This document shows, one piece after another, positions 33,447 to 43,549 of a stretch of 64,000 bases of DNA. The notes under the pieces were generated by a model that did not search any database, was not told the origin of the DNA, and was given only the letters and a program-made list of their open reading frames with translations. The position numbers were made by a program, and so were the translations under genes. Source of the DNA: Entomortierella parvispora. Taxonomy: Eukaryota > Mortierellomycota > Mortierellomycetes > Mortierellales > Mortierellaceae. The number at the start of each line of letters is the position of its first letter. The stretch's first letter is position 1. The stretch lies in NCBI GenBank assembly GCA_963573315.1, contig OY752153.1, positions 1,364,001 through 1,428,000 of the forward strand. The letters are read 5' to 3'.

Positions 33447-33923
33447 TCATGTTCGCACGGTTGCCACACACTCAATCTCTACCACTGCTCCCTTTGGCAG
33501 ACCCGCCACCTGGACAGTGGTCCTTGCAGGCACGTAATCTGTACCCCGAGTAATATTTAACCCTTGAGCCTTCACCCTCTCCTCTTCCTTTGCTGTGGCA
33601 GCCCGAACGTATTCTCCGTAGATCTGGTTCATGACTGGGAAATTTTTCATGTCCGTAAGATAGACGTTGGTCTTGACCACATGAGCGAGCGAGGAATTGG
33701 CGGCTTCGAGCACAGCGCAGATGTTGTCAAGCGTCTGTCGGGTCTCTGCCTCGATCCCTCCAGGAACAAGGTCGCCAGTGACTGGATGGAGGGCGGCCTG
33801 ACCAGCCGTGTAAACCAACTGCGCAGAGGCAGGGATGATGACAGCCTGAGAGTAAGGACCGATAGACTTTGGGGCGCCATTAGTGGACACCAGGAGATGT
33901 TGGTTGATAGAGTTGGAAGCCAT
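33447..33923 (-). CDS. RidA/YjgF-family enamine/imine deaminase
   Basis: Single exon, 158 aa from the ATG at 33923. It shows family landmarks: SIGPYSQAV near the N-terminus, VYTAGQAALHPVTGDLVPGG, TRQTLDNICAVLEAANSSLA, VVKTNVYLTDMKNFPVMN and the C-terminal signature ARTTVQVAGLPKGAVVEIEC, which contains the conserved substrate-binding Arg. RidA proteins hydrolyse reactive enamine/imine intermediates such as 2-aminoacrylate, and the fungal paralogues Hmf1 and Mmf1 are cytosolic and mitochondrial. The protein is longer than the usual ~130 aa because of an extra segment (AATAKEEERVKAQGLNITRG) before the final motif. An upstream ATG at 34110 begins a basic peptide (MARPAKTRFWPL) that might serve as a mitochondrial leader if spliced in; I found no canonical donor for it. 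Confidence 0.85.
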   Translation of the reverse strand: MASNSINQHLLVSTNGAPKSIGPYSQAVIIPASAQLVYTAGQAALHPVTGDLVPGGIEAETRQTLDNICAVLEAANSSLAHVVKTNVYLTDMKNFPVMNQIYGEYVRAATAKEEERVKAQGLNITRGTDYVPARTTVQVAGLPKGAVVEIECVATVRT

Positions 33924-35078
33924 TGTAGCAGCAACGAGCTGAAAGGGTGCGGATGAAGTTGAGGTTCAGGGTTGGGGAGGGGAGGGGAGTGAAAGATGGG
34001 AAGTAAAAGAAGAAAGAGTGAAAAAGGGTCATCGTGGGAACAAAACAAACGATGCAACAAAACCGACCGCTGACTAAGGGCCAGAAACGCGTCTTGGCAG
34101 GTCGTGCCATTTTTTTTTTCTGTTCAATCAGTCAATTCCTTTACACATGACCCTTTCACCTGGGGTGGTAATTATGACATTCGCTCACACTGCGACTGGA
34201 ATGAACTTGCATGGTGACAAACATTGACCGCATTCAGAAGTGGGTCACGGCCTCAGTTTTTCCTCGGAGCCACACTCGGAAGCTTTTTGATCTGTGGTAT
34301 GAACGCCAATGTGCACAGCAGTTATGAGGCTGGAAATAGAGAAGTCACCCTGAAAGTCATGGTCGACATTGACTGCAACCCCAATTCCTTAAATCCTTGG
34401 AGTCGAAAACCAGGCGGACCAACCCCAGAAAAACAACCGTTTGAACAACACAACAGCCTTCTTATGGTTTAGATCGTGACAGGGTTCAATGTGAGTTGCC
34501 ACCATTGATCACTGCGCCAGCTCTTCTAGTGTCGATCTGCAAGGATGCTTAAAGGTGTTGAAGAGACCGTGGACTGCGGCGCGTTCTAACCGCGGGAGGA
34601 AAGAAAAAAGAAACGCGAGAAAGAATAAGAAAAAAAAACTCCCCCAATTGACCACGTGACCGCTGCGGCAGTGGCAGTGGCAGTGCTCTCATCGCCCCTT
34701 CAGGCGACTACGCCGTGTGTGAGTGCGTGGTGAGCAACAGAAGGTGTCTTTGTGGTCTGGCCCATGGATGGCGTCGTTCATCATTGGACTTTTGTTTCTT
34801 CTCATGGCCTTGTCTGCATGTCTGCATCCTTCTCTCTCTTCGCCTTCCTCCTTCCTCGCTCCCAGTCCAATCCCCCCTTGCATTCTTTCCATCGTCTTCT
34901 CTCCATTTCCGCGTCCGGATTGCCCCTCGCGAATCACTATAAAAGCAAGGTGTCTTTCCCTCCTCGCTTGCTTCGACAACCCGCACAGTCGACCACAAAA
35001 CAAAAATAACCTCTACCCAACCAATCCTTCCTCCGGCCTTCATTAAGCCTTTCCAGTCTTCCAAGACAAGTATCAACC
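33924..35078. promoter_or_regulatory. Divergent intergenic region between RidA and PARG
   Basis: About 1.15 kb separates the two divergent start codons. It includes purine-rich and pyrimidine-rich tracts, a CACGTG E-box-like hexamer in GACCACGTGACC (near 34650-34661), and (GGCAGT)n near 34669-34686. The immediate 5' flank of PARG contains TATAAAAG near 34938. This region probably drives both genes. Confidence 0.4.
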
Positions 35079-37871
35079 ATGTCCAACACCAATTCCTCCA
35101 GTAGCGACGCGTCGTCCGAGTACTTTGAAACTGGGCCCAACATTCTTCTTTGCAAGGTATGGGCAGGATCTTACCAACCTTCCCTCATTCTGTCTTGTGC
35201 AACCTACTCATGCAGACCATACTAACACATGCTTTTCCCACAATAGATCCCTGGTATCGATCAGCCTTCCTTCCCTGAAGAGTTCCAGGACAGTTGGGAC
35301 TATGAGCATGTTCGTCTACCTTGTTCCAAGCGACACTACAACGATGTCTCCCAGTGGCCTCTCATCGTCGAGGGTCTCCAGACAAAGATCACCAACTCTG
35401 AGCAACTGTCCGAAGTGATGCTCCGATGGAACAAGGCCAAGGAACAGACTTGGAATATCAAGGTCCTCGAGTATTTTTTGAATGCCCAAAGCCTGTACGA
35501 GTCGACCCATGACCAAGGTGCCTTGTCTGAAGAGGCCGAAATCCTGGACGAGGAGGATCGACTGGCCTCCAAGGATCGCCTAGATTCTCAGGACGACAGC
35601 TATGATGACGAAGACGATCGAATCGATGAGGAATATCGTCAAAAGTGGCTGGAAGCTCAGCGACAGGAACAAGCATTACATCAGCAGGGGCAGGGTCCCA
35701 TTGCCTCACCAACTTCGGCCTCCAGCGCATGGGCTTCTACATCCCCTCCACCTTCTGCACCATTGAAGAGTCAGTACCTCAGTTTTCAGGAACGAACCCG
35801 ATTCTTTGATGTGATCCTGCCAAAGATGCAGGCACTGGCTTTGAGGTTACCGGAGCTGGTTCATAAGCCGATCCCGTTTCTCATGCAACAAAAAGATTCG
35901 GCCGTGACTCTCTCTCAGGAGCAGATTGCCTGTTTGCTCGCCAATGCCTTCTTCAACACCTTCCCCTGCCGAAACGTTCCCAACAAACGAAGCAGACGTT
36001 TCACCAAGAAGCCGGGGTTCAAGAGGTCCAACTCTGCAGGGGGCCAGCAGCAACAGAATGATCAGGCCGAAGATGACGAAGATGATTCTGAAGACTCGAA
36101 CGATGAATCCAACGATCGAAAGACATCCAAGAGGAAAGACAAGGGCTCTGCACCTGCTTCCAAGGCGACTCGGGGTGGAGCTTCCAATCGAGGTGCTAAT
36201 CGAGGTGGTCGGGGCGGTCAGGCATCAGGCCGTGGGGGCAAGAAGAACGTTTTTAACACCACTAATGAGCCGCGACCTCCAAGGAAGCGAAGGGCCACAG
36301 GGAAAGCAGCTCTATTCGAGTTCTTTGATGATGGTGAACCCTCGCAACTCTGCACTAGGCTGAAGGTCATGGAATCCATGAGCGAGCTCGCTTCCGGTGT
36401 CGAAAAATTGGCTGTTGCGGAGGATGACAAGGCAGAAAAAAAGGACGACCGCGGCCCAAAGATGCCCTCAATCAATTTTATCAGCTTGTTCTGGGCAGAG
36501 GATACCTCGAGTTTAACCCCCTGTTCGACTACCCAGGCCGCCAAACTTCGATGCATTCTGCACTACTTTGACCGAGTAACTACGAACAGTAAGAACCTGT
36601 TCATTGATAGGTGTGTAATGGCATTCTTTCTCTTGAGGTTCATAGACTTACCCTTCTACTCTTGAATAATAGTGCCCACGGGATCAGTGACTTACCATCG
36701 ACAAGTGATCAAGAAACCAGTTTACCTTAAACCAGGCCAGGACGCTGGTGAGCACAATGGATTCCGCTTCCACAAGGTTACTGTGGATTCTGTTACCCCT
36801 CTGGAAGAAGCTCCACAGGGTGCCTTGCAACTGGACTTTGCTAACAAGAACATTGGAGGCGGCACTTTGGATAAGGTAAGCATTTGTGCCTGTTTTTAAA
36901 GTCACTACATTGTAAAGACGGCTGAAATCTGACAATAATCTCGCCAACCGACCTTTTAGGGTGCCGTGCAAGAAGAGATTCGGTTCATGATTTGCCCCGA
37001 ATTGATTATTTCTCGGCTGTTCACTACTCAACTGGAGGCAAACGAAGCCTTGCTGATCAGTGGCGCTGAAAGATACTCCAACTATATCGGATACAGCAAA
37101 TCTTTTGAATGGTACTCTGACCATCAGGATCCAGTTCCTCGGTAAGAAGAGTACCGCGCCGCGTACAATCATATGAGCTTTACTATTTGAAAAATTCATC
37201 CCTAATATCGCATCTCATCCATAACAGTGACGCTCTCGGCCGTCGGATGACTGACATTTGTGCCATTGATGCCACCCCTTTCAAGTCCAAGATTTCGCGT
37301 TTGAACCAGTTCGAACGGTACTCGATCTTGCGAGAGTTCAACAAGTGTCTGGTGGGCTTCAGGCCCTCGATTCATTTGCAGGAGCCTTTGACTTCTCGTC
37401 CTATTGCCACCGGAAACTGGGGCTGCGGCGCCTTTGGAGGCGATTTGCAGCTCAAGTTTGTGATTCAGTGGATGGCTGCTTCGGTTCTTCGGGAGAACAA
37501 TGTCATTGGCACTAGCGGCGCCCTGTCTAGCGACAACATTCTGCTGCATTACTATACCTTTGGAATTCCTACCTTACAATTGGAGATCGAAAACTTTTTG
37601 AAGGTTGTGGAAACATCTGGCAAAGTCATTGATCCCAGTAAGTCCATTTTTTACATTCGTTTCTTTTTAGATGGACAATTTAACGCCTGTGGCAACTAAC
37701 CAACCGTTGTATCGCATTCTTTCCTCTTTGCTAGAGCGAGTGGTCGAGTGTATCATCCAGTACCCCCGCAGGAACCAGTTCGGTGAGATTCAAGGATTCC
37801 GTGAAAAATCTCTTCTCGAATACCTTGGCACGGCTATCACCTTTGTCCCTTCGACCTCTGCGATCCCGTGA
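35079..37871 (+). CDS. Poly(ADP-ribose) glycohydrolase
   Basis: Six exons (35079-35156, 35247-36588, 36673-36875, 36960-37141, 37228-37637 and 37735-37871), all GT-AG with matching phases, give 783 aa. PARG removes poly(ADP-ribose) from proteins by cleaving ribose-ribose bonds. The signature GGG-X6-QEE is present as [16 protein letters not shown] at ~535-550, with the two Glu catalytic or binding residues and the exon 3/4 junction falling inside the motif. It is preceded by [10 protein letters not shown] and followed by [27 protein letters not shown] and [20 protein letters not shown], all typical of the macrodomain-like fold. The segment at ~270-390 is a disordered acidic and then Arg/Gly-rich insert ([16 protein letters not shown]), a possible nucleic-acid or nuclear-targeting region. 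A relic copy lies at 44.8-45.3 kb. Confidence 0.92.
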
Positions 37872-37906
37872 AAGGACTCTCCAAGAACTCGTCCCATCCT
37901 AACTTC

Positions 37907-37912
37907 AATAAA
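37907..37912 (+). terminator. Polyadenylation signal AATAAA after PARG
   Basis: AATAAA occurs 36 bp past the PARG stop codon, within the 172-bp convergent gap to the F-box gene on the other strand. Confidence 0.55.
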
Positions 37913-38043
37913 TGAAAAAATTTGGTGCTCGCTTCTCTACTCATGTGCTTGAGCAAACAAACAAAAAAAACACGCCATTGATGATCACCATGTGGTATTT
38001 ACATTTATTGTACAAGTACAAGATACGCAATTGTTAAATAGGT

Positions 38044-40269
38044 CTATCGGCGGCGATACAGGTGGTGTGTGATTTTGAAACCGTTTTCCTCCATGAACTT
38101 ATCCAGCTTTTCTCGCTCATCTTTGCTAGTATTCAGTTCTCCATCCAGAACCTTCAGCCTCGGCCAGTTTTCCAACATCCATTCCAGATCGGTCACCGTC
38201 AAATGTTGATAGATCCCCTCAAAGTTCAGTTCCTCCAGTCGCTTCAATCCTGATAGTCGTTCGACACCTTGACCCCGATTTTTGGTGTCACTGTTACTGT
38301 CACTGTAGCTATGGGTACCGTGTCGGTGTTGGCGGTGATTGAGGTGATGATGGGACCGGTCGCGTTGAACGCCCCTGATTGAAAAATCCAGCCCATGATG
38401 AATACCGCTATAGTACATCCAGAGCATGGTGTGACCTAGAGAGAGCTTTTCCAACTGATGCAACCGACCCAGTTGTGTAAACACTCGTTGCTGCAATGCT
38501 TGGTTCAGCCACATGTTCCTCGAATCGCCCGTCAAGATCACCTGAAGACGCTTCAAACCGAGGCAAACCCAAGGGATATCGCGAGCCAGTCGCTTGTCAT
38601 CATCCTCTGGACTCCAACTCGACACCACATGAGGATGAACAACATGGGCCGGATCGTGCAGACTTGGCTGCAGGGGCTGATATATAGCCTGGCGAGTGCA
38701 ATCCAACTTTCCGTACGTGACCAACCTCTCCAGGTGAGGACAATGTTGCAAAAACATCAATATAGTTCCACAATCAATCTTTGTTCTGTTCTGTCCAAAC
38801 TCGATATCCTTCAATGTCTCCAAATGACCACATTGGACCAGCGCATCCATGACCAAAGGATCGCTCATCATCGAGTTTGCAGTATCGATGGTCAAGACCA
38901 ATCGTGTCAATTTCCGCATCGAACGCAGAACCCGCGCCAGTCGAACAGGGGTCATGTTGAGGTCCGAGAGCAACAAGGACTCGATCTTCGGGCATTCAAA
39001 CTTCAAGAGATCACAGACTTCTTGGATCTGTAAATGATGATTGCTCATGATGGACCAGGTCAAGGACTGGAGATTGGGGAAACAGCGAATCATTTGCAAT
39101 TGAGACGGCAGGTCCAGACAGAGGTTGGTCTTGAGTGTGAGCGAGAGCAGGTTTGGGAACCTCCGATCTACCAACGTATAAAAAGGGGATGAATCAAAGA
39201 TACAGTTCTGAATGACCAGACTCTCAAGGTGTTCGAATGCGTCCAAAAAGGGCCCCATCATTGATCGAGGAATCCGGGTGTTCAGGTAAAGTACATTCCG
39301 AAGCCCTCGATGACCAGCAAGTCCTGTAACCACCTTGCCACCAGGACCATCATCCGCTTCGGTGGTACGCTCATTCAGATCTGGAGACCTAGTGTGCCCA
39401 CAATCTTGGACTGCTTTCCAGAAAGAAGTCGTGGGTTGGAAGCGATCCATCAAAAGACTCAATTGCTCCAGTCCTGGATTCTGTTGGATTAGCTTTGCCA
39501 AAGCCTCGATCCAATCATCTTGAGCACCAGCGCCATTTCCGGCAAAGCCAACCGAGCTGACGCTGCTGAGGCTGTCAATACTGGCCATACTATCGATACT
39601 GCTGATACTGCTAACGCTGCCCCTCCTACCTCCGCCTCCCGATCCCGACGACCCTTCTCCCGTTGTGTACGATGGCAACGAGAGTAAGGATGTGGCAGAG
39701 AGAGTCGTCGTTTGAACAGAAGTTGACGCTGTCACATCATTCGCAGACAAAACTGTGGTTGTTGTAGTGGTCGTCGTTGTAGTGGTTGTAGTGGTCATGG
39801 TGGTGGCGGCAGCCATAGACGATGTTGGGGAAGTAGTGGAGGTGGTGACGCTGGTGGAGGTCGGAGTGGTCGTGAAGTAGTACGGGTTGGAAATGCCCAG
39901 ATGATCCCAATCCAAGCGTTCGTCCGACCATTCTTTTTCAACTGCCAAAGTGCGGAGACTCTGACAGCGTTCTAATGGGTACCGATTTGTATAAGTCTTT
40001 CCAACCCGGAGATGATAAACATATTGAGAGTTGTGTTGGATCCCCTGCGGGGTGAGATGACCCTTTGGTAAGAGTTTGGAGGCATGGAGCGAGCGCCAGA
40101 TCAGAGGGTTGAAAGTGGCATGCCAAGATTTGGAGACACGGGAGCAGATGGAGAGGGTGGGAAGATCACCGAGAAAATGGCTGGAGAGGGCGACTCGAAG
40201 CTCGGGCAGATCAAGCGCGTGCACGCCTAGCTTATTCTTGTTGTTGTCGTGGTCTTCCTCCTTAGTCAT
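38044..40269 (-). CDS. F-box/leucine-rich protein, single exon (741 aa)
   Basis: The start ATG is at 40269 (MTKEEDHDNNKNKLGVHALD). The F-box-like motif is at ~18-62: ALDLPELRVALSSHFLGD, then ICSRVSKSWHATFNPLIWRS. Residues ~135-230 form a Thr/Ser/Gly-rich low-complexity stretch with a run of more than ten Thr, encoded by ACN repeats (about 39760-39800). Leucine-rich units follow (LEQLSLLMDRF, LESLVIQNCIF, LLSLTLKTNLCLDL, LQSLTWSIM, LTRLVLTIDTANSM, LEKLSLGHTMLW, LEELNFEGIYQH). The C-terminus reads RLKVLDGELN. It is a probable substrate receptor of an SCF ubiquitin ligase. It converges with PARG, with only 172 bp between the stop codons. Confidence 0.82.
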   Translation of the reverse strand: MTKEEDHDNNKNKLGVHALDLPELRVALSSHFLGDLPTLSICSRVSKSWHATFNPLIWRSLHASKLLPKGHLTPQGIQHNSQYVYHLRVGKTYTNRYPLERCQSLRTLAVEKEWSDERLDWDHLGISNPYYFTTTPTSTSVTTSTTSPTSSMAAATTMTTTTTTTTTTTTTTVLSANDVTASTSVQTTTLSATSLLSLPSYTTGEGSSGSGGGGRRGSVSSISSIDSMASIDSLSSVSSVGFAGNGAGAQDDWIEALAKLIQQNPGLEQLSLLMDRFQPTTSFWKAVQDCGHTRSPDLNERTTEADDGPGGKVVTGLAGHRGLRNVLYLNTRIPRSMMGPFLDAFEHLESLVIQNCIFDSSPFYTLVDRRFPNLLSLTLKTNLCLDLPSQLQMIRCFPNLQSLTWSIMSNHHLQIQEVCDLLKFECPKIESLLLSDLNMTPVRLARVLRSMRKLTRLVLTIDTANSMMSDPLVMDALVQCGHLETLKDIEFGQNRTKIDCGTILMFLQHCPHLERLVTYGKLDCTRQAIYQPLQPSLHDPAHVVHPHVVSSWSPEDDDKRLARDIPWVCLGLKRLQVILTGDSRNMWLNQALQQRVFTQLGRLHQLEKLSLGHTMLWMYYSGIHHGLDFSIRGVQRDRSHHHLNHRQHRHGTHSYSDSNSDTKNRGQGVERLSGLKRLEELNFEGIYQHLTVTDLEWMLENWPRLKVLDGELNTSKDEREKLDKFMEENGFKITHHLYRRR

Positions 40270-40807
40270 GGTGGTTGTTTGCGTGAGTGCTAGAGCGTAA
40301 GAGCGGATGAATGCTAATGTGAGATGCGGAGAGGAGAAAAAATATGATCATCATGATCGAGAGAAAAAAAAAAAAGTGAGACTCCAACAGGGACGAACAA
40401 CAATTCGCGTCAGGGGATGTCAATGAGCAAGATTTCAGACGCCACTAATTTTATGAAGTCACGTGTAACTGTCACTAGGCTTGACCCACGGTCACCCCAC
40501 CCCCATCTCTCCTCGCTACGTGACCGCTTCAGAGAGAGGGTGGGTCGAGCGTCACCTGGGGTTGACAAGTAGACTGACCGTAAATGTATTATGTAGGTGA
40601 GGAAATGTACGAATTGTAGACAGAAAGAGGCCGCTCTAAAACTTTAGAGCTAAACTTTCGACAGTAAGCAACACACTTGCTTCTTTCAAAGGGGCTTTGC
40701 ACCAAATCATCTATTCGATCCTACATCCGGTATGTGCTTCATTGTTTGCTGCGCCAGGCTGCATCGGAAACTAATAGTTTCTTTGCACCCTTAACATCTT
40801 GATGTCC
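40270..40807. promoter_or_regulatory. Upstream region of the 741-aa F-box gene
   Basis: These 538 bp lie between two minus-strand genes. Poly-A runs occur near 40363-40374, and two CACGTG- or TACGTGAC-type stretches (near 40461 and 40517) resemble bZIP or bHLH sites. This is only a resemblance. Confidence 0.3.
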
Positions 40808-42600
40808 TCACGATCGCTTCAATCCATTAGCAGCTGGATTTTTTGTGTTCCTCAAATGTAGCTGCAACAAGCAAGAAAGTAAGGTCAATATTGATCTTAT
40901 ACAGCTTACATACAGCTCATTCTTTTCGTTTCCTACCTTCAACAACTCCAGTGTGGGCAACGTCGCCAGAAGGGAGGGGAGCATAGCCTTAAATGTCGGG
41001 ATGATAAATGTGCCCACTTCCTCCAATACCATTACACCCCTCACTTTTACATACAATCGCAGGTACGTTCCAAGACCACCGATTACTTGAACAAGAGGTG
41101 CATAGTCGTTCCCATCAACAATAAAAGCCTTGCCAAATCTTGCCAACTTGAATATATCCCAGAGATTCTTGGCCCTGTTACCCGACTGCATGGGGCCAGT
41201 TATTTCTCCCCAGAGTACCTCCCGTCCTGACAGCTTTGCCCTTATGTCCGGTCGATCGGCTCGAAGATTTTGTTGCTTCTGTGTGTTAGAATTTGTGTTC
41301 GGACTATAGTGATAAATGTCAGTGTAGATACTTTCTTGTTTCACCCGCACAAACATTAAATGCAAAAGATACTTACAAATCGCTGCTGATCCCATTTTCG
41401 TCACATATGCTTGAATGATTGGAGCCACGTACTTGACGGTGAAGGTGCTTTCTGATACTGACTTGTCTTCATTTAGCGGCAGATATTCTAGACCAACGAG
41501 AGAATTTGACCTGCTAAGTACAACCTTCAAATTTCACACATTAAGGTAAAAAATAGAATACTCACAGTGATTCCAGCATAATTCTCAGCTTCTTGTTTCC
41601 AGTCATCAATATTTCCGCCTTGTCGCCACTACCCTTCAGATACAACTATTCAATGTAGAGAAGCCACTTGTTAGCTCTTTTGCACAATATGCTAGTGTTG
41701 CTCATAATCCCAAAATGAACTTACTCTGATGGCCTTCATGATACTGGCATCATCAATATCAATCTCTGGCAATTCCGGTTTTGGTCCGAGGGCGTTCTTT
41801 AGTTGCTGTTGCGAAAAGAAGTCACGCATGCGTTTCGTTGGCAAGGCCGGGGCGAAGACTCCAATGATGGCCATGAGATCACCAATATCTGTTTTTCTGA
41901 TATCGCTAGCTACAAGAGCATTGATGCACGCTCGTCTGTAGTCTGCGAAGAGGCATGCCAAGCAAATGTCATTAACCTTCCAGTCACACAGAGGATGACC
42001 GGACTCATCAACGCTGCGTAATAGTTCTTCACGTTCACAGTCCAACAACTGCTCCGATTCAAGAGAGATATCTGTGGGTTCATCAACTAAACTCGATAGT
42101 GCTGATGTCGATGATGGTGCTGATGTCGGCGATGACGCTCTTGGAGATGATGATGTTACTGTGGATGACGACATGGCCAATGACGTCCCCAAGATTGAAC
42201 CTCCTGGCGCAGTGCCTGTTAGGACATGTGGTGGCGAGCCTGGAGGAGATGTTGAGAGGCCGTCATATGGCTGAAGATCTGAGAGTTGAATACCCAGAGA
42301 TGCCTTCCCTGTTGTCGTCCACGTCGAGGATGGGGCCGCAGACTCCCTGTTTTCCCGAAACAGTTCCTCGGCGACAAGTTCACCCTCAGCTCCAAGTTTA
42401 CCAGCGGTTCGGGTTGTCGATAACTTTGTGGCTCGAGAAGCCCAAAACCTGGCACCTTCGTTGCGTTTCCAGCTTCCATATTTGTCAAGTAGAATGGTAC
42501 TGGTTGATTGTCGAAGAAAGGTTTTCGATAAAAGGGCTGCAAAAGCTTCGTGGGCATCCACTTCGCAAAAGTAGTTGAATTCAGTTGCGAAATCAACCAT
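40808..42600 (-). CDS. Protein of unknown function with a PD-(D/E)XK-like motif
   Basis: Predicted exons are 42600-41725, 41645-41566, 41513-40937 and 40861-40808, with matching phases, giving about 528 aa. Residues 1-150 contain VDFATEFNYFCEVDAHEAFA. A Ser/Thr/Pro-rich linker follows, then a helical region (DYRRACINALVASDIRKTDI, LPTKRMRDFFSQQQLKNALG). The C-terminal part has STFTVKYVAPIIQAYV, then DRPDIRAK and REVLWGEITGP, then AKNLWDIFKLARFGKAF and GVMVLEEVGTFIIP. The RPD...GEI spacing is like the metal-binding core of PD-(D/E)XK nucleases, with Thr where Lys would be expected. I recall this type as multicopy in Mortierella relatives, from memory only. Inside exon 3 an intron-like GTAAGT...TATAG segment (73 nt, about 41372-41300) cannot be removed without a frameshift, so I kept it; the copy may be slightly damaged. 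Confidence 0.5.
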
Positions 42601-42780
42601 GGTAATGGATTCCTGCTTGGCGATCTTGTCCCTCAGTCATTGCGAGTGCAAGAGATTTGTACTTTCAGAGTTCATTGCTAAGGAATTGAGAGTTTTGAAT
42701 AAGCGGGTAACTGTTCATTCAGCGCATTTCTTGCCACGTAAAAACCCTGCAAACAATCAAATACAAGAAGGCAGTTGACC

Positions 42781-42858
42781 ACTCGACCACACTCTACTTC
42801 CCGACTATCCTCCTGCCGCGAGCTGACGCAGGAACGGGCTAAGGAAGTACTCGTGATG
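42781..42858 (+). repeat. ~80-bp duplicated block, copy 1
   Basis: This copy contains CTTCCCGACTATCCTCCTGC, CGCGAGCTGAC and GCAGGAACGGGCTAAGGAAG. It matches 42888-42965 with only a few differences (CTCTAC versus CTCCAC, GACGCAGG versus GACACAGG). Confidence 0.8.
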
Positions 42859-42887
42859 GCGAGTTCTACCACAGATTAAAACACCCC

Positions 42888-42965
42888 ACCACACTCCACT
42901 TCCCGACTATCCTCCTGCCGCGAGCTGACACAGGAACGGGCTAAGGAAGCACCAGTGCATGATGG
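42888..42965 (+). repeat. ~80-bp duplicated block, copy 2
   Basis: This is the second copy of the block at 42781-42858, offset by about 106 bp, and ends ...GGAAGCACCAGTGCATGATGG. It is likely local tandem duplication or the remnant of a repeat family. Confidence 0.8.
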
Positions 42966-43549
42966 TCGGATGTCATAGTCCGGGCCTGCACTTATTCTTG
43001 AGCCTTGAATAAAGATACCTTTGCAAATATACACGTTAAAATAACAGGCGACGAGTAAATGGAGTAGTTGAGTAAATGGATGCAGTAGTGAAGGCGAATG
43101 TGTGAATGTGAGTGAGTGAGAGTGTATGCGAACGTGCGAAAGATGGATGGTTTGTTGGAGGAAGCTGGCAGAGAAAAGACAGAAAAGATGAGAGTGAGAG
43201 TGAGTGGGGGTAAAGAAAATGAGTGGATTAAAAAGTGAGTGGGGTAAAGAGTGAAGATTGAAGTGTGTCACTTGAAAGGAGAGGATGGAAAGGTGGAGAG
43301 TGATTGGGATCGCACATGCCCGACACCGCACGTGACGTCAAGGTATTCGTGGCGCTCGCTCATTCCGCATAGCTATTGTGCCCCATTTCATTTCGCTCCA
43401 TTACGCGCTTCCCTACCTTTTGCCGTTTCTCAAACATTTAAGTGTTACAGTGTGTGTTGCCTACCTCACCTCTTGGGCTTTGTTTTTGCCCACCCACCCC
43501 GTCCTCTTTCCCCCCTCCAACACCGTTCTTCCGTTTTTTGAACCAACCA

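Larger units (their letters stand above)
42601..43540. other. Repeat-containing upstream region
   Basis: No gene is supported. The region holds a duplicated ~80-bp block (42781-42858 and 42888-42965, entered separately), GAGTGAGTG-type simple repeats (about 43100-43250), and a pyrimidine-rich stretch before the hairpin satellite. Confidence 0.45.

Noticed and set aside
41300-41372. Apparent intron (GTAAGT to TATAG) inside exon 3 of the unknown PD-(D/E)XK-like gene
   Set aside because: Removing its 73 nt shifts the frame into a stop, and the residues after it look like genuine coding sequence, so I kept it as exon while noting possible damage.
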